Under the pieces are notes generated by a model, which did not search any database, was not told the origin of the DNA, and was given only the letters and a program-made list of their open reading frames with translations. This document shows, in pieces, positions 43,749 through 53,404 of a stretch of 64,000 bases of DNA. Within the stretch, counting starts at the first letter, position 1, and each line of letters begins with the position of its first letter. A program made the translations under genes and the position numbers. The stretch comes from Croceitalea marina (GTDB taxonomy: Bacteria; Bacteroidota; Bacteroidia; Flavobacteriales; Flavobacteriaceae): positions 362,810-426,809 of the forward strand of contig NZ_JBHULB010000006.1 in NCBI RefSeq assembly GCF_042684265.1, given 5' to 3'.

Positions 43749-44033
43749 ATGAAAAAGTACGAAGTGTATCGAAACATACGCAAACGCGCCTTATTGTTTG
43801 GGCTGCCATTGACCCTGTTTGCCCTACAGATGGTCTCCGTGATAGGTTCCCTGTTGGTCATCATCTTTTCCTTTGGTTTGGGAAGCATTTTGGGTGCCCT
43901 GCTCTGGAACCCCATACTGTATGTGGTATTGACCAAAATCGCCCATCGGCCACAGCTGCTCCAACTGGGCCATCCCTTCCCCAAACATATCAGCAATAAA
44001 CAAAACAGCTTTTTGGATTATGAAGACCATTGA
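43749..44033 (+). CDS. traF: Conjugative transposon protein TraF (DUF4133)
   Basis: A 94-residue protein with two closely spaced membrane helices (FGLPLTLFALQMVSVIGSLL and VIIFSFGLGSILGALLW). This is the VirB3-like TraF/DUF4133 layout. The start of traG lies 14 bases inside its end. The position between traE and the VirB4-like gene agrees with the standard order. Confidence 0.85.
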   Translation: MKKYEVYRNIRKRALLFGLPLTLFALQMVSVIGSLLVIIFSFGLGSILGALLWNPILYVVLTKIAHRPQLLQLGHPFPKHISNKQNSFLDYEDH

Positions 44034-46434
44034 TTTTGCTTCGCGTTCCCCCATTTTGACTATGGAAGGAAATACCGTCTTTGCCAGTAATGGCAATGTG
44101 GTCCTGGCCTATGCAATCTCCCTTCCCGAAATCCACTCCCTTTCGGAAACGGATTTTGAGGAACTGCACGCCACTTGGTTCCAGGCCTTAAAATCCTTGC
44201 CCACCGGAACAATCATCCACAAACAGGACACTTACCGAAAAAAAGCGTTTGATACTTCTGCCCTGCCCCAACACAGTTTTTTGGAAAAGGCCACGGCCGA
44301 GCATTTCCAAGGTCGGGAAACTATGGAACACCAAAGCCAGCTGTACTTCATCCTTCCGCACAACAAGGGAATGCAGCAGTCCAAATATTGCAACCCTTTT
44401 TTGAAGGTTCCCAAAGCACTTCCCAAGGAACAGGATGATCGTTTGCAACACTTTGTCCGAAACGTTACGGATGCCGTCAACTATCTCAACAACAGTCGGA
44501 AGTTTTCCATACAACCCATGCAATCTGAAGTCTTTGAAGCCCACACCCATGCCTATTTCAATGGCTTTGCCGAGGATATGGATACGGATATCCTCTTGGG
44601 AAGTAAGGGTATCCAAGTTGGCGACCATCATTTTGATGTGTTGGCGATCAACAGCGAACTGTGTTTTGGGGAAACCGTGCAGAGCAGTATCCCCAACCCA
44701 AGTTATACTTCGGACGCCTTTAGCTTCCACCAGGGCTTTATCGATGGGTTGGGCCTTACCTTGGAGGAAGACCATATCGTCAACCAGATTCTCTATCTGG
44801 ATGACAAACAAAAATGGCGCAAGTCATTGGACAAGAAAATTGAAGAGCTGAACAAGAGCTCCAATTTTGGTTCGCAAAACAAAGTAGTACTTGAAAAGGT
44901 CTCGAAAATCCGGGACCACATCAATGAGGACGACCAATCCCAGGTCATCCGAGGTCACCTGAATATCATCTATTGGCATAAAGAAAAGTCCCAATTGGAA
45001 TCCGTTGCCTCCAAGATCAAGGCCACTTTGAAAGAACTGGATATTCTCCCCTACCATCCCAAGGGAGCGGTGCGCATCCACTATTTTTTGAACAGCTATC
45101 CCTGCCATGCCCCCAACTTTTCGGATGGGGATCTCTATGTGACCGATTTAAAGCATGCGCTTTGCCTGTTTTTGAATACGACCAATTACCAATCCGATAC
45201 CACGGGCATTTTATTCAATGAACGGGTCTTTAACATCCCTGTCTTTAAGGATGTCTGGGACGAACAGAAGAAACGTATCAAGGCCCGGAACTTTGCCATT
45301 TTTGCGCCCACAGGCGAGGGCAAGTCCTTTTTGGCCAACCATATTTTGCGTCAATATTTTGAAAGTGGGGTACGTCTGGTCATCATCGATTTGGGGGGTT
45401 CCTATACCAAGTTTGCCCAGCTCTACCCCGATCAACATGCCATCCTGCGCTATGAAAAGGGGCAGAACCTAGGCATCAATCCCTTTTACATCACTTCTGA
45501 GGCCGATTTGGACCCCGAGCGTTTGGAAGACCTGGCCCATTTTCTATTCGAGCTTTATGCCGCCGATAGTCCAATTTCCAAATCACAGTCGGTGGCCCTG
45601 AAGAAACTGTTGTTGGCCTACTATGAGGCCGTTCGCTCCGGGCATTCCCTCAACGGGTTCTATGTTTTTTTGGCTGAACACCATAAGGCATTGCTGGAGC
45701 GTCTGAATATTGATGCCGTGCATTTTGATGTAGCCGACTTTCTCCATATCCTATCCGAATATGTAGACAACGGTCTGTACAGTTTTTTGTTTGCCTCCAG
45801 TGAAGACCAGACGTATCGCTTGGAGGACAAACGCCTGATTATTTTCGAGTTGGACGAGGTAAAGGACCATAAGGAACTGCTGTCCATCATGCTCAAGCTT
45901 ATCAAGACCGCCATCCAGCGCACCATTTGGCGTAACCGCTCTGAGCGGGGCATTATCCTTTTTGATGAGTTCGCCAAGCAACTGAAGTTCGGCAATGTGC
46001 TGGAGAGTGTGGAATTCTACTATCAGGCCATCCGAAAGCAGAACGGAGCCATCGGTATCATTCTACAGAGCATCAACCAATTGCCAGACACCCATACCTC
46101 GGCCAGTATTTTGGAAAATACCCAGGTCATTTATAGCCTTCGCAATGAAAAGGGCTACAAAGACCTAAAGGATAGACTCAACCTTTCTGACCACGATATG
46201 GACCAACTCCGATCCATGCAGAACGACCTGACCGGGGAACGAAAATATACCGAGTTCTTTTTGAAGATAGGGAAAGAGGGCAATGTCTTCCGTCTGGAAG
46301 TGCCTCCTGAGGTATACGCCGCCTACCTCACCGACGGCGTCGAATCCGAGGCGATCATGGCCCTTTATGGAAAGTATGGCTCGATGGAAAAAGCCATCAA
46401 TGAATTTTTAACCCAAAAAAGCACAACAACATGA
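44020..46434 (+). CDS. traG: Conjugation ATPase TraG (VirB4-like)
   Basis: An 804-residue ATPase with Walker A FAPTGEGKSFLANHIL (near 428) and Walker B IILFDEFAKQL (near 643), followed by AIGIILQSINQLP. The N-terminal half carries the TraG-specific FASRSPILTMEGNTVFASNG and later KKLLLAYYEAVRSG regions. It powers assembly of the type IV secretion channel. It overlaps traF by 14 bases and traI by four, so the run is tightly coupled. Base composition is richer in G+C than the dnd genes. Confidence 0.92.
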   Translation: MKTIDFASRSPILTMEGNTVFASNGNVVLAYAISLPEIHSLSETDFEELHATWFQALKSLPTGTIIHKQDTYRKKAFDTSALPQHSFLEKATAEHFQGRETMEHQSQLYFILPHNKGMQQSKYCNPFLKVPKALPKEQDDRLQHFVRNVTDAVNYLNNSRKFSIQPMQSEVFEAHTHAYFNGFAEDMDTDILLGSKGIQVGDHHFDVLAINSELCFGETVQSSIPNPSYTSDAFSFHQGFIDGLGLTLEEDHIVNQILYLDDKQKWRKSLDKKIEELNKSSNFGSQNKVVLEKVSKIRDHINEDDQSQVIRGHLNIIYWHKEKSQLESVASKIKATLKELDILPYHPKGAVRIHYFLNSYPCHAPNFSDGDLYVTDLKHALCLFLNTTNYQSDTTGILFNERVFNIPVFKDVWDEQKKRIKARNFAIFAPTGEGKSFLANHILRQYFESGVRLVIIDLGGSYTKFAQLYPDQHAILRYEKGQNLGINPFYITSEADLDPERLEDLAHFLFELYAADSPISKSQSVALKKLLLAYYEAVRSGHSLNGFYVFLAEHHKALLERLNIDAVHFDVADFLHILSEYVDNGLYSFLFASSEDQTYRLEDKRLIIFELDEVKDHKELLSIMLKLIKTAIQRTIWRNRSERGIILFDEFAKQLKFGNVLESVEFYYQAIRKQNGAIGIILQSINQLPDTHTSASILENTQVIYSLRNEKGYKDLKDRLNLSDHDMDQLRSMQNDLTGERKYTEFFLKIGKEGNVFRLEVPPEVYAAYLTDGVESEAIMALYGKYGSMEKAINEFLTQKSTTT

Positions 46435-47036
46435 AAACAAAAAAGACACGAACCTTCAGGAAAAACGTTCGAACCATTATCACAACTACCGTATTCATTC
46501 TTCTAATAAAAGGCCACGGTGTGGCCCAGGGGATGCCGGTTTATGATAATACCAACTTTATCGGCATGGCCAAATCGCTGGTGGAGTCCGCCAAACAAAC
46601 CGCCGAGCTGTTGAAGACCGTGGAATTTCTGAAAGAGCAAAAAGATAATATCGTCAAGGTGAACAATGCCATCCAACAATTGAAAGCAGTTCGGGAACTG
46701 GCCCGGAACCACGATATTTTGCTGCGTACCGTACGACAGGACTTGAACGCTATTTTGGGTTCCCCTTTTGTCCATCCCGAGGAAGTGGAACAGATAAGCA
46801 CCTCCTTTGAGCTGATCATGGCCACGGCCATCGATGACCTCGATTTTATCAACCATATTTTGTCCAGTGATTTTCTGAAAATGTCCGATGCTGAGCGCAC
46901 GGCAATGCTGAAGGAAAAGGAGCGGCAGTCCCAGGAAATGGCGGCCGAGATCACCAAGAAGACCCAGCGGTACCGGGACATCATTGATTTTCGAAGGATG
47001 CAGGACTTGATCAATAACCGCGAAACCAACTATTGA
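46431..47036 (+). CDS. traI: Conjugative protein TraI (DUF4141, VirB5-like)
   Basis: A 201-residue exported protein. A signal peptide (residues 1 to about 36, VFILLIKGHGVAQ) precedes a helical body with SAKQTAELLKTVEFLKEQKD and VNNAIQQLKAVRELARNHD, then EMAAEITKKTQRYRDIIDFR near the end. This matches DUF4141/TraI of Bacteroidota elements. It is thought to play the VirB5-like role at the channel tip. It overlaps the genes on both sides by four bases. Confidence 0.83.
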   Translation: MKTKKTRTFRKNVRTIITTTVFILLIKGHGVAQGMPVYDNTNFIGMAKSLVESAKQTAELLKTVEFLKEQKDNIVKVNNAIQQLKAVRELARNHDILLRTVRQDLNAILGSPFVHPEEVEQISTSFELIMATAIDDLDFINHILSSDFLKMSDAERTAMLKEKERQSQEMAAEITKKTQRYRDIIDFRRMQDLINNRETNY

Positions 47037-47881
47037 TGCAAGTTGCGACCATCATTTTGGGCATCGGCCTCGAATATGTGGATGCGGTCTTTCAGACCAT
47101 CCGGGACAGTGACTTTTCCCAATACACCATTTTTGGGATAAAAGTTCTGGCCGTACTCTTCTTTTTGGTCAACATCCTCAAAAAATACAATGAGGGCGTG
47201 GCCGAAAAGGAAGGCTATACCTGGGGGTTGCATCCCAGAGACCTGGCCAAGAATCTGATGGTGGTGCTCCTGGTCATCTTTTCCGATCAGGTATTGGGCT
47301 TTTTTGATGGTATTTTGGTGGCCATTGAGGGACAATATCGGGACACGGCCCCGGCGCTCCTCCCCCTCCAATTACAGGATATTCCGATCGAGGAGGAAGT
47401 GGGCGCTATGGAGGCCGCCAAAAAAGCGATGGCCTTGCTCTATGAAGCGTTGGTGACGCCCCTCTTTGGGTGGCGGATCCTGGCCTTTATCCTGAGCCTG
47501 TTCCTCTGGCTGGTAGATCTGTTCATCTATCCGCTCTTTTTGGCGGAGCGGTATTTTCTATTGGGCATCCTGCAGGCCTTTTTCCCGCTGGTCATCAGTC
47601 TGGCCGTCTTTGAAAAGTTCCGCTCCATGGCCTATGGTTTCTTTAAGCTCTATGCCGGGGTCTATATGTTGGTGCCCGCCTTCTTTTTGGTCAATGTCTT
47701 TGTCAACAATCTCTATACCGAGATTACCACCAACTTTTGGTCCACGCTGTTCGGTACCGATGTGGGCGGTCGTATTTTCGGTCCGGTGGTGGAACTTGGC
47801 ACCATTGGTTTTATCGTCTTTTTGAAGTTCAAACTGTACAAGAAGGCCACTTCCTTTACCCTAAAACTATTCAGCTCCTAA
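47033..47881 (+). CDS. traJ: Conjugative membrane protein TraJ (VirB6/TrbL-like)
   Basis: A 282-residue polytopic protein with about six helices, including FGIKVLAVLFFLVNILKKYN, LMVVLLVIFSDQVLGFFDGI and ILAFILSLFLWLVDLFIYPL. A C-terminal helical tail follows. TraJ forms the inner-membrane channel platform of the T4SS. It overlaps traI by four bases; traK follows after 30 bases. Confidence 0.87.
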   Translation: MMQVATIILGIGLEYVDAVFQTIRDSDFSQYTIFGIKVLAVLFFLVNILKKYNEGVAEKEGYTWGLHPRDLAKNLMVVLLVIFSDQVLGFFDGILVAIEGQYRDTAPALLPLQLQDIPIEEEVGAMEAAKKAMALLYEALVTPLFGWRILAFILSLFLWLVDLFIYPLFLAERYFLLGILQAFFPLVISLAVFEKFRSMAYGFFKLYAGVYMLVPAFFLVNVFVNNLYTEITTNFWSTLFGTDVGGRIFGPVVELGTIGFIVFLKFKLYKKATSFTLKLFSS

Positions 47882-47911
47882 AGCCTCATTGAGGCATTAA
47901 TTATAAACCCT

Positions 47912-48526
47912 ATGAAATTTTCGTATCAAAACATCCACACCCTTTTTCGCATCAACCGTGTCATTGTCATCAGTGTGGCGGTGATGGCCCTGCTCAGTAG
48001 TGGCTTCTCCGGATGGATGGCCTACCATATCCACAAGGAAAGCCTACAGAATGCCTTTGCCATCGACTCCCAGGGCGAAGTGCTGCCCCTAAAGTGGGAA
48101 GACCAACACCAACAACTGGAAGTGGAGGCCCTGGCCCATCTGGAGCGGTTCCATCAAGTTTTTTATGGTATCGATGCCTCCACCTTTGAGGCCCATATGG
48201 AAAAGGCGCTGTGGTGGGGCGATGCCTCGGTGGACGAACTGTACCGCCAAAAGAAACTGGAGGGCACCTATAACCGTTTGGTACAGTACTCCCTGGTACA
48301 GGAAGTGACCCACGTGGATACCCAAATCGAGTTAGAGGATTGGCCGCTTCCCTTCCAGACCCGTACCCTTTTTGAAATCAAGCGCGGAACGGTCATAGAC
48401 CGTTACGAACTGCTTACCACGGGAAAACTGATCCAAGTGGAGCGGCATTTTCCCAACAATCCCCATGGGTTGTTAATCACTGATTTCTTTGAAAAAACCT
48501 TACGTAAAATCCAAAACGAAAAATAG
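47912..48526 (+). CDS. traK: Conjugative protein TraK (VirB8-like)
   Basis: A 204-residue protein with a short cytoplasmic start (FSYQNIHTLFRINR), one membrane helix (VIVISVAVMALLSSGFSGWM) and a periplasmic NTF2-like domain (DWPLPFQTRTLFEIKRGTVI, then ELLTTGKLIQVERHFPNNPH). This is the bitopic VirB8-type scaffold. The family ending GLLITDF is present. It is part of the run of tra genes; traM starts six bases after its stop. Confidence 0.87.
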   Translation: MKFSYQNIHTLFRINRVIVISVAVMALLSSGFSGWMAYHIHKESLQNAFAIDSQGEVLPLKWEDQHQQLEVEALAHLERFHQVFYGIDASTFEAHMEKALWWGDASVDELYRQKKLEGTYNRLVQYSLVQEVTHVDTQIELEDWPLPFQTRTLFEIKRGTVIDRYELLTTGKLIQVERHFPNNPHGLLITDFFEKTLRKIQNEK

Positions 48527-48532
48527 TACACC

Positions 48533-49450
48533 ATGATACTGGAAAAGAACAAAATCGTATTTGCAGGGGTCATCGGGATCCTCCTAATCTTTCTGGGCAG
48601 TTACGGGTATATCCTAATGACTGGAAACGACGAACCAGAGGATACCCTGACCCAACCCGAAGTTCCGCAGTGGGAAGACACTGAATCCGAGTACTCCAGC
48701 AAACTAGAGGCCATCGATGCGCTAAAGGAAGAACGGGAGACCCAAGTGCCTTCCGTCTATCCGGAACATATGATCGATGAGAAAGGGTACTTCAATCCGG
48801 ACTATATGGAGTATGAAAAGCAACGAATCATTGACAGCATCCGGGAACAACGGCCGTATGCAGAAAATTACCAATTTGATTTTGAAAAGAAAGCCGACTC
48901 CAAAGCTGCCCAATCGATTCCAAACGATCCCATCAAAATGGTTACTGAAACTGCCCTATCTCCCGAAGAGCTGGGCCTGGAGCACCAACTTTTTTTTGCT
49001 GCGAATCCCGAAGCCTTTGAACATTTACACACGGCCAACATACTGGTCGCAGTGGACGGGAAACAGGTCCTGCGCAAGAACAGCCGTATCCGATTGCGGT
49101 TGGTGGAAGCCGTAATCTTGGAAGGGCAGCATTTTCCAGCCCATACGGTGGTGTTCGGGACGGTGCGTTTTCGGCCCAACCGGGTGCTGTTGCACATCAC
49201 CCAAATCGGTCAGCTCCCCATGGACTGGGAAGCGTATGACCTGCAGGACGGAATGCAAGGGCTGTATCTGGAAAACTCCCTTCGGGAGGAAGCGACCCGG
49301 GAAGTCGCCGAGGATGTGGTCCAAGACATCAATATCGCCGGACTGCCCCAGGTCAGGGGTCTGAAAAACGTCTTTCAACGGCGGCAACGTAACCTTAAGA
49401 TTACTGTTTTGGACGGCCACCAGCTACTGCTACAACCCAATATCGATTAA
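48533..49450 (+). CDS. traM: Conjugative protein TraM (VirB10-like)
   Basis: A 305-residue protein with one N-terminal membrane helix (FAGVIGILLIFLGSYGYILM), a Glu/Gln-rich linker, and a C-terminal beta-domain with VEAVILEGQHFPAHTVVFGT and RVLLHITQIGQL. It should span from inner membrane to outer membrane core of the T4SS. No traL-sized gene separates it from traK. Confidence 0.87.
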   Translation: MILEKNKIVFAGVIGILLIFLGSYGYILMTGNDEPEDTLTQPEVPQWEDTESEYSSKLEAIDALKEERETQVPSVYPEHMIDEKGYFNPDYMEYEKQRIIDSIREQRPYAENYQFDFEKKADSKAAQSIPNDPIKMVTETALSPEELGLEHQLFFAANPEAFEHLHTANILVAVDGKQVLRKNSRIRLRLVEAVILEGQHFPAHTVVFGTVRFRPNRVLLHITQIGQLPMDWEAYDLQDGMQGLYLENSLREEATREVAEDVVQDINIAGLPQVRGLKNVFQRRQRNLKITVLDGHQLLLQPNID

Positions 49451-49482
49451 TTACATCACACGAAACCCATAAACCGTTTCCC

Positions 49483-50286
49483 ATGAAAAAAATCCTATTA
49501 TTTTCCGTTTTGTTAGGAACCCACACCGCCATTCTGGCCCAAGGGCAGTTCTTGGATACACTCTATGCCAATGCCCACCAAGTCCTATCCCTATCCTTTG
49601 AAAGCCCCATCGATAAGGGCATCACCGGTAGTGAGCATTTTACGTTTGGCTTTAACCGGGAGATAGCGGAAAACCTCGGACTGTTGCAGGCCCAAAAAGG
49701 CAGGGAGAGCAATCTGTTGGTGCGAACTTTGGATGGAAATCTCTATGGCTTTATCCTGGCCTATCGGGATACCCTGAGTGAATTGCACCATTTTATTTCA
49801 ACGGATCAACAAATTAAAAAGCCCCTCCAAAAGGACGGGACTGGCACACTGGAAAAAGATACGATTCGGATTCCACCCGACCCTAAACCGGACTATGCCC
49901 AGAACTGCCAAAAATTACTGGAACGCCAAGGTTCCTTTCATCATATCAAACGACAAAAGGGCCTCCGCATCCGTATGGCTGAAAGCTTGTACCATGGTGA
50001 TAAGGTCTACGTCGTGTATGAACTGAAAAATCGTTCTGCCATCCCCTATGAATTGGGGCAGTTGCAATTGTTGAAGGTCCTGGGCACCCAAAAGCGGAAG
50101 GCCTCCTATCAGGAATTGCCCATTTCGCCCTTGTACTTCCATCAAATGCCCAAGGTCATCGGTTCTGGTGCAAAACTCCGTTTTGTGGTCGTCTATCCGA
50201 AGTTTACCCTAAACGCTGAAGAACGCTTGCAACTGAAAGTCCTGGAGACCCACGGCAGCCGAAATTTGACCGTAAAGCTGCCTTAG
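49483..50286 (+). CDS. traN: Conjugative protein TraN (DUF4138, VirB9-like)
   Basis: A 267-residue exported protein with a signal peptide (LLFSVLLGTHTAILAQG). The body has FESPIDKGITGSEHFTFGFN at the start and a C-terminal beta domain with ESLYHGDKVYVVYELKNRSA, ELPISPLYF and VVVYPKFTLNAEERLQLKVL. This is the DUF4138/TraN family that forms the outer ring of the channel. It ends the rightward operon, against the leftward coupling-protein gene. Confidence 0.87.
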   Translation: MKKILLFSVLLGTHTAILAQGQFLDTLYANAHQVLSLSFESPIDKGITGSEHFTFGFNREIAENLGLLQAQKGRESNLLVRTLDGNLYGFILAYRDTLSELHHFISTDQQIKKPLQKDGTGTLEKDTIRIPPDPKPDYAQNCQKLLERQGSFHHIKRQKGLRIRMAESLYHGDKVYVVYELKNRSAIPYELGQLQLLKVLGTQKRKASYQELPISPLYFHQMPKVIGSGAKLRFVVVYPKFTLNAEERLQLKVLETHGSRNLTVKLP

Positions 50287-50287
50287 C

Positions 50288-51868
50288 TCATTTCTCGAAG
50301 AGGGCACGGATTTCGTCGTGGATGCGGTAAAAGTTCCCTTCCAAATCAATGGCCCCTTTGTTCGGGACCTCGGGCAGTCCTTTTTGCAATTGGGGTTCTT
50401 TGAAGCGTATTTTTTGCTCCTTCCCGTCTGCAAAAGCTATAAACTCCCCCTGCCGCAAACGAAAGAACACATCCGCCCGTATCTTGCTCACCTCCCTTTC
50501 CCCCGTGGTCACACGGGTATCAAAATTGATGGTCCGGCTTCGGTTGACACTGGTGGTCGGCTTTTTGACCAATTCAAAAAAGCGTTCGTAATATCTGGCC
50601 GTATCAGGGTCGTTTACCTTACCAAAGAACTGGTAGGAGAGGTTGCTCAAAATGGCACGACTGGCCTTCTCGCCATAGAGCATATCGTTCTGCACCTTGT
50701 CTTGCATCACATAGATGGTGGAAATGTCATAACTGCGCAAGGTGGCCGGAATACGGTGCATATTGAGCAAACGCAAGGTCGGGGCCTCCTCCATTAACAA
50801 GAAAGAAGGCCGCGCTCTACGTACTGCCATCTGCTTGGTCAGGGTATGGATGATGGTAGCGATTACGGGCGCATAGGCGGTCTCGTATTTGGGATTGTTC
50901 ACCACGGAAACGATGGTGGGCCGTTCCCGTTGGTTGATGTTGAGCGGCACTTCATCCGCAGAGAGCACATAAAAGTTCCGTTTGGTACTGATCTTTTTCA
51001 GGGCGTTGGACAAGGTACTCCGTACCCCTGCGGTCTGGCGTTCCGATTTGGTGCCATTGATAAAGGCATCGGCCATGGCCTTGGCGGTATGGTTGCCCTT
51101 TAAAAAGGCTTCGAGGCTTTCCATATCCAGATATTGGTAGAGGGCCATCAAATGGGGCAGGGTACAGTATTGGGGATATTCCGATTTAAGTTTCCAGATC
51201 ATCCCGCCCAAGAGGCCTTCCACGGCATCGGTAAAGAATTTGTTGCTGCCCGTGCTTCCGGACTCCTTTTGTTCCAGGAGGTTTTCGACCAACACCCGGG
51301 AGAGTTCGTTGACACTTTCCTCGGAGTCCATATAGCGGGGTGCAATGGGGTTGACCCGATGGTGGATGGGATTGAACCCGATACAATAAAAATCGGTCAA
51401 TTTGGAATCGATCAGGGGATGGGCAATCTCGGTAAGCTCAAAATCCTTATAGTCGTGGATAACCCCCGAGAACCCGTGTTGGGCAAAATGATGCAGCAAG
51501 GGAGCGACCACACTTTCCGTTTTTCCGCTCCCTGCAGAGGCAATGATGGAAATGCCCCTACGGATGTTCCGAAGGACCAACTTGCCTTTTTGATGCTGCA
51601 GCACCGCTGTAAACGGGGTCAGTTTTTCCTGTCCACTGTCTTTGTGTAAAAATACGTAAAAGACCACATGGACCAATAGTAAAGGGCAGACCAAACCCAG
51701 CAATACAGGTGGCCAGGGAACCTTCCCATAGCCATGAAGCATGAAGGATAATCCAATAATGACCAAAATACCAAGGTGAAGTGCAAAGCGTGTTCTTTTG
51801 TAGAGAAATAACAGGATTACACTCCCCAGGACACCTACTGCGATAATCAACTTCCAATGTTCTGACAT
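50288..51868 (-). CDS. VirD4-type coupling protein (MobC/TraG-type)
   Basis: A 526-residue ATPase. N-terminal helices (WKLIIAVGVLGSVILLFLY and two more) anchor it in the inner membrane, then Walker A IASAGSGKTESVVAPLLH (about 112-125) and Walker B SFLLMEEAPTLRLLN follow. It recruits the relaxosome to the T4SS. It lies 18 bases after the relaxase gene, as in other Bacteroidota mobilization modules, and converges on traN with one base between. C-terminal DNA-binding residues cannot be named. Confidence 0.88.
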   Translation of the reverse strand: MSEHWKLIIAVGVLGSVILLFLYKRTRFALHLGILVIIGLSFMLHGYGKVPWPPVLLGLVCPLLLVHVVFYVFLHKDSGQEKLTPFTAVLQHQKGKLVLRNIRRGISIIASAGSGKTESVVAPLLHHFAQHGFSGVIHDYKDFELTEIAHPLIDSKLTDFYCIGFNPIHHRVNPIAPRYMDSEESVNELSRVLVENLLEQKESGSTGSNKFFTDAVEGLLGGMIWKLKSEYPQYCTLPHLMALYQYLDMESLEAFLKGNHTAKAMADAFINGTKSERQTAGVRSTLSNALKKISTKRNFYVLSADEVPLNINQRERPTIVSVVNNPKYETAYAPVIATIIHTLTKQMAVRRARPSFLLMEEAPTLRLLNMHRIPATLRSYDISTIYVMQDKVQNDMLYGEKASRAILSNLSYQFFGKVNDPDTARYYERFFELVKKPTTSVNRSRTINFDTRVTTGEREVSKIRADVFFRLRQGEFIAFADGKEQKIRFKEPQLQKGLPEVPNKGAIDLEGNFYRIHDEIRALFEK

Positions 51869-51886
51869 GGTCCTTTCGTTTACGGT

Positions 51887-52918
51887 TTAAATTCCAATGG
51901 AACCTGAGTTAATGGCTTTGCCCATACCACGTTTTAGGGCCTTGATGGTCTTTAGGGCGAACTGCACTTTATTGGTCGGAATACTGGGCAATATGGGAAT
52001 GCCCGACTTCCCCAATAGTTTTAGTGCCAGGTCCTTTTCATTTGCGGGCAGTCCCAGGATGGCGCCGAAGTACAGTTTGGGGTTGTTGAGCAAAAGCTTA
52101 CGGGATTGATAGCGTTCCACAAAGTTCCGTTGGTAGCCAAACTGCTTGTCAAACAGTTTCTCACTCTCGGTAAAAAAACGGTCTCGATCAAAGCCCCGTT
52201 TTACGGTTTTTCCATGGAGTACTACTTCGGACGCTTTATACTTGCTTCCGGGGGAAAGGCTGACCGAGTTGCTGGCATCCCTACGGCTAACGATGATGTG
52301 CACATGAGTCTGCATCCCTGGTTTGGGCATACCCTGTACGATACGTTTTCCGTCGAGTTGGTGTGGGGCCGATTGTTCCAATCGGGCAATTCGTTTTTGG
52401 AGTGTGGAAACCTTCCCTTGCTCCTCCCCTCTTTGGATGCGTCGCATGTGGTGCTGCAATTCCAGAATTTTGGTTGCCGTGGGCTGGTTTTCCCGTATCT
52501 CCCGATCAGTACCCTTGAAGTGGCGTTGGTGTTCGACTTTGGCGAAATACTTGATGTCGTCAACATTGGGCGGACGGCCCTCAATTTCCCGATGGAAGGA
52601 TGCGGCATAAGTCTTCATCAGTTCTCGGGTATAGTGCTTTACATCCATAGTTGGATTTTGGAGGTGTCGCAGTTCTGCTGGGCTTGGACTGACGGTAATG
52701 GCATAGAACTTGGGTTCATGCTTGCTGAGCCGTGCGGTGTTTTTGTCGATTTCGACAATGACCTGCTCCGCAGCAATTTCATCCCCGTTTTGGTTAAAAA
52801 AATATTCTTTTTCGGGAATCGCCAAATCCAAATTTTCTTTTTCGAGATAGGCCACATAATCCGATACACTTTGATTAAAGTTGCCCTTGGTCTGTTGGGG
52901 GCTGATGGTGATATACAT
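51887..52918 (-). CDS. mobB: MobB/DUF5712-type relaxase
   Basis: A 343-residue protein with the metal-binding motif QTHVHIIVSRRDASN (HxH, about 207-215) and an upstream EPKFYAITVSPSPAEL region. This matches the DUF5712/MobB relaxases of Bacteroidota mobile elements. It nicks the oriT strand and stays bound to its 5' end; the likely oriT lies to its right at 53405-53660. It is followed by the coupling-protein gene. Confidence 0.83.
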   Translation of the reverse strand: MYITISPQQTKGNFNQSVSDYVAYLEKENLDLAIPEKEYFFNQNGDEIAAEQVIVEIDKNTARLSKHEPKFYAITVSPSPAELRHLQNPTMDVKHYTRELMKTYAASFHREIEGRPPNVDDIKYFAKVEHQRHFKGTDREIRENQPTATKILELQHHMRRIQRGEEQGKVSTLQKRIARLEQSAPHQLDGKRIVQGMPKPGMQTHVHIIVSRRDASNSVSLSPGSKYKASEVVLHGKTVKRGFDRDRFFTESEKLFDKQFGYQRNFVERYQSRKLLLNNPKLYFGAILGLPANEKDLALKLLGKSGIPILPSIPTNKVQFALKTIKALKRGMGKAINSGSIGI

Positions 52919-52930
52919 GCTGTTTTGCTT

Positions 52931-53347
52931 TTAGGATTCAGGGGTACGGGACTGCCCTGTTTTGTTTTTCCATTGTTCCAATTCGGATTCCAGCGTTTTG
53001 GCGGTGTTCTTCCGTTCGGTCAACAGGGGCTTCTTATCGGTTTCCTTTTCTCCCTCAAAGAGTGCATGCATCATGGCAGCGGTGGGCTTGGTCTGGTTCT
53101 TTTCGATGTCCTTGATGACCGCCATCACCGCATTGATGCGTTTTTTTATCAGGCTTTCGAGCGTATGCATATGCGGTCCCAGGGATTCCTTTGGGGAAAG
53201 CCCGTTGGCCTCAAAAAAGTCAAGCATCAAGAGCAGCGTCATGGATTGGGAGGCTCCCATTCTCTTACTGAACCGTCTAAATTTTTTTGCAATCGAGCTC
53301 TTGATGCTCAAGCTCTCAAAACGTTCTTTTTCATATCCCTTGTCCAT
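52931..53347 (-). CDS. mobA: MobA-like mobilization protein (BfmA/BtgA type)
   Basis: A 138-residue protein with an N-terminal RHH/HTH-like region (SLSIKSSIAKKFRRFSKRMG, then SQSMTLLLMLDFFEANGLSP) and a Lys/Glu-rich C-terminus. It matches the BfmA/BtgA mobilization family. It probably binds at oriT and assists the relaxase. One of two 17-bp repeats (53346-53362) overlaps its start codon, which suggests that it represses its own gene. Confidence 0.8.
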   Translation of the reverse strand: MDKGYEKERFESLSIKSSIAKKFRRFSKRMGASQSMTLLLMLDFFEANGLSPKESLGPHMHTLESLIKKRINAVMAVIKDIEKNQTKPTAAMMHALFEGEKETDKKPLLTERKNTAKTLESELEQWKNKTGQSRTPES

Positions 53348-53404
53348 TTTTCCGTGAAAAATTTGCTGGTTTTATTGGGCTGGTGGCATTTTTCCGTGAA
53401 AAAT
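53346..53404. repeat. Two identical 17-bp palindromic repeats at the mobA start
   Basis: ATTTTTCCGTGAAAAAT occurs at 53346-53362 and again at 53388-53404, spaced 42 bases (four helical turns). Each copy is nearly palindromic (ATTTTTC and GAAAAAT arms). The first overlaps the mobA start codon. These look like binding sites of a dimeric protein, perhaps MobA itself. Confidence 0.7.

Noticed and set aside
44188..44811. A 207-codon minus-strand open frame inside traG
   Set aside because: It is the complement of a well-supported ATPase gene and has no recognisable domain.
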